From contig JAEZSC010000022.1 in the NCBI GenBank assembly GCA_023422005.1, positions 1 to 34,104 of the forward strand: a stretch of 34,104 nt of DNA. The letters are read 5' to 3'. This DNA comes from Bacillota bacterium (GTDB lineage Bacteria > Bacillota > Clostridia > Christensenellales > UMGS416). Below, piece by piece: positions 30,055-34,104 of this stretch. Under the pieces are notes generated by a model, which saw nothing but the letters and a program-made list of their open reading frames with translations, searched no databases and was not told where the DNA came from. The translations under genes were made by a program, and so were the position numbers. Every line of letters begins with the position of its first letter. The stretch's first letter is position 1.

Positions 30055-31421
30055 ACCGTATGGAGGAATACAACGCGTTGCTGGCGGAGATGGACCCGCC
30101 CGCCGAACTGGATGTTTTGGTGCGCCAGGCCATGGCCCGGGAGCGCCGCCGCCGCGCGGCCAGGCGTGTGGCGCTGTGCGCGTGCGCGCCGGCGGTTGTC
30201 CTGGTGGTCTTTGTAGCGCTGGTCAATCTGCTGCCCGGCTTTGCCTATGCCTGCGGCAGGCTGCCGGGGCTGCGGGCGCTGGTTCATGCGGTGGCCATGT
30301 CGCCATCGCTGAGCGCAGCTGTGGAAAACCAATATGTGCAGCCCATCAACCAGCAGCAGGAGCAAAACGGCGTCACGATGCGCGTGGAATACGTCATCGT
30401 GGACCAGAAGCAGCTCAATATCTTTTACACGCTGAACAGTGAGGAGCACCAGCACATGGACCCACAGCCGACAATCACCGCAGCCGACGGGTCGAGCATG
30501 CAGGGGTTTATCATTGCCAGCAGCAACTACGACGAGCCCAACGGAACGCTGCGTTCTTTCACCGTGGAATTTGTGGAGGGTGATATGCCCTCGGCACTGC
30601 TGCTGAACGCCGAGGTGCATATTTTGCAGGTTGAGGGCGAGAGCCAGCCACCGGTGAAGAACGACCGTGATGGTATGCTGGACGGCACGCTGCCGGAAAA
30701 GCCACAGCCGGTGGCCAGCTTTATCTTCCCGCTGCGGTTTGACCCGGCTTTCACCCAGAAGGGAGAGGTCATCACATTGAACCAGACCTTTCACCTGGAT
30801 GGGCAGACATTGATTGCCGACAGCGTGGAGATCTATCCAACCCACATCCGTTTCAATCTGAAGGACGACCCGGCCAACACCGCGTGGCTCAAGGAGCTGC
30901 GCTTTTATCTGACGGATGAGAGGGGCAATCGTTTTGACCCGCCGGCCAACGGCATCAACGCCATGGGTTCGCCGGATTCGCCGATGATGGCATCCTACCG
31001 GTTGGAGAGCTCCTACTTTGCCGGAAGCAAGAAGCTGACGCTGCACATCACCGGCGCCACATGGCTGGACAAGGAGCACCGGCGCATGCGGGTGGACCTG
31101 GCCGGCGGTAAGACGGAATGGCTGCCCCAAGGTGCGGCGCTGGAGCAGGCGCGCCGCGAAGGCCGCAGCTGGGCGCTGCGGTTCTCCGGCGATCTGCGCA
31201 ACGGCAAGATCATGGCGCAGTTGTTCGATCATGATTACTATGATGAGCAGGGCAACCGCTATGAGGTGCACGAATGGTCGTCCTCCGGGGATGAGAGGGA
31301 CAAGGCGAGATACATCGTAAAATTCACGCTGATCGACTATCCCTACGACGTGGTCTACCTGGCCCCCAGTTTCTCCCGCGTCACGGCGCAAACTGTACCG
31401 GTGGAAATCCAGGTGAAGTGA
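30051..31421 (+). CDS. DUF4179-type membrane protein, probable anti-sigma factor
   Basis: This 456-residue protein has a short cytoplasmic N-terminus (about 1-37, ending in an Arg-rich stretch), one membrane span (about 38-62, LCACAPAVVLVVFVALVNLL) and a large extracellular domain. The arrangement and the early extracellular AVAMSPSLSAAVENQYVQPI match DUF4179 proteins, commonly encoded directly after ECF sigma genes and taken as their anti-sigma factors. The outer part is mostly beta-rich, with motifs such as VDQKQLNIFYTLNS. ATG 30051 overlaps the sigma stop by four bases. It lacks a typical zinc-binding anti-sigma motif, so sigma binding would be through the short N-terminal tail; that is inference. 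Confidence 0.85.
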   Translation: MNRMEEYNALLAEMDPPAELDVLVRQAMARERRRRAARRVALCACAPAVVLVVFVALVNLLPGFAYACGRLPGLRALVHAVAMSPSLSAAVENQYVQPINQQQEQNGVTMRVEYVIVDQKQLNIFYTLNSEEHQHMDPQPTITAADGSSMQGFIIASSNYDEPNGTLRSFTVEFVEGDMPSALLLNAEVHILQVEGESQPPVKNDRDGMLDGTLPEKPQPVASFIFPLRFDPAFTQKGEVITLNQTFHLDGQTLIADSVEIYPTHIRFNLKDDPANTAWLKELRFYLTDERGNRFDPPANGINAMGSPDSPMMASYRLESSYFAGSKKLTLHITGATWLDKEHRRMRVDLAGGKTEWLPQGAALEQARREGRSWALRFSGDLRNGKIMAQLFDHDYYDEQGNRYEVHEWSSSGDERDKARYIVKFTLIDYPYDVVYLAPSFSRVTAQTVPVEIQVK

Positions 31422-31424
31422 ATG

Positions 31425-31655
31425 CTACCGGGCGGCGCGCGGAATGCCCGCCGCCCGGTCGGCATCCTTGCGGTGTACATAGACATAGTACATCGTGCTG
31501 CGGTGAAAAGCCGCGGCGAAACCGGGAGCCGAATTGTCGCTGACAATCTTGTATGTATGGCGGATGCCCGCCTCATCCAGTAGGTTGCGCAGGCGCAGGA
31601 AGTCCTGTGCCGATGTCCCGGCGTAGATTTCGGTGCGGTTCCAGAAAGCGATCAT
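31425..31655 (-). CDS. Small conserved-looking protein
   Basis: This 76-residue soluble protein (IAFWNRTEIYAGTSAQDFLR at the start, TMYYVYVHRKDADRA near the end) resembles short clostridial proteins with an FWN-x-x-E-I/V-Y start and a YYVYVHKKD end, which I recall as uncharacterised. ATG 31655 follows AAAGGCGGAG. It starts divergently from the SplB-like gene and ends three bases from the DUF4179 stop. The aromatic repeat suggests a ferredoxin-like small fold. Function unknown. Confidence 0.65.
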   Translation of the reverse strand: MIAFWNRTEIYAGTSAQDFLRLRNLLDEAGIRHTYKIVSDNSAPGFAAAFHRSTMYYVYVHRKDADRAAGIPRAAR

Positions 31656-31763
31656 GGCGGCTCCGCCTTTCCTACATCATGGCATCAATCTATCACGGAA
31701 CAGCATGCATGTCCATGGCGCGTATGTACGGCTTTTTTGCGCACACTAGCCCCGGTGAGGGAA

Positions 31764-32774
31764 ATGAAAACATTCATACCGGACAAGGTCTTTTATGAGC
31801 CGGCCTGTGAGGATTACCCGCTAGGTCGGGAGTTGCTGCAGCGTTATGGCGGCATGGGCCTGGATTTGATACCCATTGAGCGCCACAACAGCATCCCCGA
31901 GTTGCGCGCCAGGGGCAACGCCGAGTTTGCGGCCATGAAACGCCATCTGGTTTTGGGCGTACGCAAGAGCCTGACCTACAAGGCCAACCACAAGACCAGC
32001 GATTTTCTGGTGCCGTGGACATCGTCGGGTTGCGCGGCCATGTGCCTGTATTGCTATCTGGTGTGCACCTATTTCACCAGCGCCTATTTGCGGATATTCG
32101 TGAACCGTGAGGCGATGATGGAGCGCCTGCTGCGCGTGGCGGCCAAGGCCCAGGGGGAACCGGTATACGAGATCGGCAGCAACAGCGATCTGGTGCTGGA
32201 GGACACCGTGAGCGGCAGTTTGCAGTGGTCCATCCGCCGTTTCGCAGGGTCACCCAGGGGGCGTCTCACATTGCCCACGAAATTCCACATGATAGAGCCG
32301 CTGCTGGCTCTGCCCCACAACGGCCGCACGGTGGTGCGCATGAGCCTGAACCCCGAGGAAGTTGTGCGCACCGTGGAATTTGGCACTTCGCCGCTGGCGC
32401 TGCGCCTGCAAGCGCTGCGCCAGTTGTGGCAGGCCGGCTATCCTGTGGGCATCCTCATTGCCCCGCTTGTGCTGGTGGAAGACTGGCGCGCCCGGTATGA
32501 GCGGCTGTTCGCCCGCATGGCTGATGAGCTGCCTGCGGCCCTGCTGCGCCAGGCCCCGCTGGAGCTGATCTTCATGACCTACGGTTTTGCTCATCGTGAA
32601 ATCAATCCTCAGGCTTTTCCCGGCGCTCAGCCGCTCTATGATGAGGCGCGCATGGCACCCTGCGGCCGGGGGCGGTGCGGCTACACCCGCGCCGCAAAGG
32701 AAGACGCGGCGCCGTGGTTCCGGGAGCGGCTGGCGCATTATTTTCCCGATAGCGTCATCGCCTATATCGTTTAG
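31764..32774 (+). CDS. splB: Spore photoproduct lyase-like radical SAM protein
   Basis: This 336-residue radical SAM enzyme has its [4Fe-4S] cysteines at 90, 94 and 97 in SSGCAAMCLYCYLVC (CX3CX2C), as in spore photoproduct lyase. Other matching segments are YEPACEDYPLGREL at the start, LVLGVRKSLTYK, YLRIFVN, LTLPTKFHMIEPLL, MSLNPEEVVRTVEFGTSPLA and AGYPVGILIAPLVL. In B. subtilis SplB the hydrogen donor is Cys141 in EASCTSD; here the aligned stretch is EIGSNSD, so that cysteine is absent. I recall clostridial relatives with the same change; Cys101 is a possible substitute. ATG 31764 is chosen because the family starts here and GTGAGGG lies just upstream. Confidence 0.86.
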   Translation: MKTFIPDKVFYEPACEDYPLGRELLQRYGGMGLDLIPIERHNSIPELRARGNAEFAAMKRHLVLGVRKSLTYKANHKTSDFLVPWTSSGCAAMCLYCYLVCTYFTSAYLRIFVNREAMMERLLRVAAKAQGEPVYEIGSNSDLVLEDTVSGSLQWSIRRFAGSPRGRLTLPTKFHMIEPLLALPHNGRTVVRMSLNPEEVVRTVEFGTSPLALRLQALRQLWQAGYPVGILIAPLVLVEDWRARYERLFARMADELPAALLRQAPLELIFMTYGFAHREINPQAFPGAQPLYDEARMAPCGRGRCGYTRAAKEDAAPWFRERLAHYFPDSVIAYIV

Positions 32775-32850
32775 ACCACAAAAAATACTGAGTATCTTTG
32801 CAAGAGCTGGATACACTAGAGCGGGACCAACCCAACAAGGAGGGAGCTTT

Positions 32851-33012
32851 TTGGCGCGATCAAACTGCGCGACTTGCGGCAAGCCCGGCGAACTGCGCGA
32901 GATGTCCGCCTGCACGGCCTGCGGCCAACCAATCTGTCACGAATGCGAGAGGCATTACGACGGCTTCTGCGCGAATTGCCTGAACAACGGCAGTGATGTG
33001 GCGCTCCTCTAG
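32851..33012 (+). CDS. Small zinc-ribbon-like protein with TTG start
   Basis: This 53-residue protein contains four CxxC pairs (CATC, CTAC, CHEC, CANC) spaced to form two zinc sites, like a compact treble-clef/B-box fold: a cross-braced arrangement with the central GQPICHECERHYDGFC. There is no ATG; TTG 32851 is the start because AGGAGGG lies seven bases upstream, one of the best binding sites in the window. A hairpin (33017-33038) and a terminator-like hairpin (33071-33100) follow. The role is unknown; such proteins often mediate protein or nucleic-acid contacts. Confidence 0.76.
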   Translation: MARSNCATCGKPGELREMSACTACGQPICHECERHYDGFCANCLNNGSDVALL

Positions 33013-33016
33013 TGGC

Positions 33017-33038
33017 CGTCGGTGCTGTTGCACCGACG
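33017..33038 (+). other. Hairpin after the zinc-ribbon gene
   Basis: CGTCGGTG pairs perfectly with CACCGACG around the loop CTGTTG. It has no T-tail, so it is more likely an mRNA-end stabiliser or part of a tandem terminator than a terminator by itself. Confidence 0.45.
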
Positions 33039-33070
33039 TCGATCGGGAGCATTTTCCAAACTTTATGTTC

Positions 33071-33100
33071 GCCCGTTGGCGGTAACCGTCGCCGGCGGGC
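33071..33100 (+). terminator. Probable terminator after the zinc-ribbon gene
   Basis: GCCCGTTGGCG pairs with CGCCGGCGGGC (two G-U pairs), followed by CTTCATTTGT. Confidence 0.6.
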
Positions 33101-33191
33101 CTTCATTTGTCCGGCTCATGAGACGCAAACACCTGCGGCAAGGCTTTGGTTTGCGTTCCTACTTTTATTCGCTCCTGCTGCACATTTTTGA

Positions 33192-33197
33192 TATAAT
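33192..33197 (+). promoter_or_regulatory. -10 box for the GNAT gene
   Basis: A perfect TATAAT ends 20 bases before ATG 33218, so the leader would be only about 13 bases. No clear -35 and no strong ribosome binding site are seen. Confidence 0.45.
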
Positions 33198-33217
33198 CGT
33201 TGTATGGGTAATATGCC

Positions 33218-33823
33218 ATGGTGAGATTGGAAGCCGCCAGCATCGGCGACGCCGTGCGCACGCTGAGCGAGGCGTTTTTTTTGGATGACTTTGTAAGCCG
33301 CCTGTGCCCCGATGAGGGCCGCAGGCGGCGCAGCATCCAGCCGGTGTTCCGCTTTGCGGCGAACATGGCCGTGCACTATGGCGAAGCTTGGGCGGATAGC
33401 GACCAGATGCGCGCCGTGGCGCTGTGGCAGGTGTCCTGGCGTATGAACTGCCCGCCGTGGCGATGGCTGCTTTTTGGCGGTCTGGACATCCGCCGCCGGC
33501 TGGGGGCCGCGGCCTACGCTGAGCTCACCCGTGTCAGCGCCCGCATCGATGAAACGAGGGACCGCCTGGCGCCGGATCGTTATTTGTACCTTTCCAGCCT
33601 GGGCGTGCTGCCGGGCCACCGGCGGGAAGGGTTGGCCCGGGATCTCGTGCAGCCCAGGGTGCTCCGGGCGGCAGCCGAGGGCTTAAGCTCCATCGTGGAG
33701 ACCAACAGTGACGGGGCGTTGGCCTTCTATCGCAACGCTGGCTTTCTGGTCCGCGCGCAGTTCACCGCCGTGGGCCTGCAATACACCGTGCTGGAATACC
33801 CGGCGCAGCGTGCGGATCGGTAG
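33218..33823 (+). CDS. GNAT family N-acetyltransferase
   Basis: This 201-residue enzyme uses acetyl-CoA to acetylate an amine. The diagnostic GNAT motif A is at LYLSSLGVLPGHRREGLARD (about 127-146), where RREGLA is the CoA pyrophosphate-binding R/Q-x-x-G-x-G/A turn, and motif B follows in SIVETNSDGALAFYRNAGF. The N-terminal half is larger than in minimal GNATs and holds a tryptophan-rich stretch (CPPWRWLLFGG). ATG 33218 is used, though there is little ribosome-binding sequence and the -10 box is very close; GTG 33221 is equally possible. The substrate is unknown. Confidence 0.87.
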   Translation: MVRLEAASIGDAVRTLSEAFFLDDFVSRLCPDEGRRRRSIQPVFRFAANMAVHYGEAWADSDQMRAVALWQVSWRMNCPPWRWLLFGGLDIRRRLGAAAYAELTRVSARIDETRDRLAPDRYLYLSSLGVLPGHRREGLARDLVQPRVLRAAAEGLSSIVETNSDGALAFYRNAGFLVRAQFTAVGLQYTVLEYPAQRADR

Positions 33824-33903
33824 AGAAACGATGGGAGAGGCTTTTTTTCGACAGAAATGTTGTTTTTATCTGAAAATACCCCCGGAAAATTGTAAATAAG
33901 CTA

Positions 33904-33931
33904 TTGCAATTGCTCCATTTTCGTGTATAAT
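33904..33931 (+). promoter_or_regulatory. Promoter of the terminal RNA gene
   Basis: TTGCAA (33904-33909) and TATAAT (33926-33931) are separated by 16 bases. The expected transcription start is about 33938. Confidence 0.7.
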
Positions 33932-33937
33932 GAACTC

Positions 33938-34104
33938 GTTGAATCAGTCCTCTGTGTGTAGGCATCATCTGCCTGCACTTGCGGAACAAGGAAGAATCTT
34001 TTCGGACTGCAGCCGTAGAGTGGAACCTTGTGGCCGCCCGACCAGGAACCATGATCCCTCGTTCTTTTATTGGAGACCAAGGATTATGCCCTGATCAAAA
34101 AGGG
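33938..34104 (+). ncRNA. ssrS: Candidate 6S-type regulatory RNA, truncated by the window end
   Basis: The stretch after the promoter has no good reading frame and folds into a long interrupted rod: AGTCCT (33947-33952) with AGGATT near 34080-34085, AGGCA/TGCCT hairpin near 33960-33974, and GCGG..ACAAGG with CCTTGT..CCGC enclosing the centre. AGTCCT followed by CTGTGTGT and closed by an AGGA-type 3' strand recalls Firmicutes 6S RNA, which binds and inhibits housekeeping RNA polymerase. The last bases (ATGCCCTGATCAAAAAGGG) look like the left arm and loop of a terminator, so the RNA would be about 185 bases. The identity is tentative. Confidence 0.5.

Noticed and set aside
29925..31391. 488-codon minus-strand frame opposite the sigma/anti-sigma genes
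   Set aside because: It lies antisense to two well-supported genes, has no family motifs and no ribosome binding site I trust.

Overview
The window reads as chromosomal DNA from a GC-rich Gram-positive (Firmicutes/Clostridia-like) bacterium, probably an uncultured anaerobe. The evidence is sigma-A type promoters and strong AGGAGG-type ribosome binding sites, lipoproteins with Gram-positive lipoboxes, a clostridial-looking spore photoproduct lyase-like protein, a small Asn/Cys-rich membrane protein of a low-complexity type I associate with Clostridia, and an ECF sigma/DUF4179 pair. Genus-level placement is not possible from what can be seen here. No tRNA, rRNA, CRISPR array, transposase or prophage gene was found.

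Layout. 1-3.9 kb: polyphosphate module (Ppx/GppA-HD phosphatase, then polyphosphate kinase 1) with a 155-bp terminal-inverted-repeat element between the genes. 3.9-6.3 kb, minus strand: two methyltransferases that look ribosome-directed (Rsm22-like and RsmC-like) and a metallo-beta-lactamase-fold hydrolase. 6.5-14.7 kb: five tandem paralogous lipoproteins resembling ABC solute-binding proteins, with no permease or ATPase beside them; the last copy is frameshifted near its 3' end. 14.7-18.4 kb: glutamate dehydrogenase (minus), then a MATE efflux protein translationally coupled to a DUF2161 nuclease-fold protein. 18.5-21.7 kb: DeoR-type regulator with a near-consensus promoter and phased operator-like repeats, a nucleotidyltransferase of the aminoglycoside adenylyltransferase type, an alpha/beta hydrolase and a small membrane protein. 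21.7-26.3 kb: hairpin-rich spacer, VOC protein, sugar isomerase-like TIM barrel, Asn/Cys-rich protein, GH4 alpha-galactosidase, second repeat element, URO-D-like protein; this looks like a carbohydrate-use neighbourhood.

26.4-27.5 kb is an AT-rich island unlike its surroundings: a small membrane protein, a candidate structured non-coding RNA ending in a strong terminator, and a lipoprotein remnant disrupted at homopolymers. 27.5-29.2 kb: azoreductase-like flavoprotein, third (composite) repeat copy, HD-domain hydrolase. 29.3-31.4 kb: ECF sigma factor and its presumed DUF4179 anti-sigma partner overlapping by ATGA. 31.4-33.8 kb: small conserved-looking protein, SplB-like radical SAM protein, 53-residue zinc-ribbon protein with a TTG start, GNAT acetyltransferase. 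33.9 kb to the end: a strong promoter and a non-coding transcript, possibly 6S RNA, running off the window.

The most unusual items are the candidate structured RNA at 26859-27045, the modular repeat family (1666-1820, 24989-25140, 28206-28425, with a hairpin module shared with 21679-21752 that shows a compensatory base change), the five-copy orphan lipoprotein array, and the internally duplicated Asn/Cys-rich membrane protein. All functional statements come from motif recognition by eye; no database search was run.
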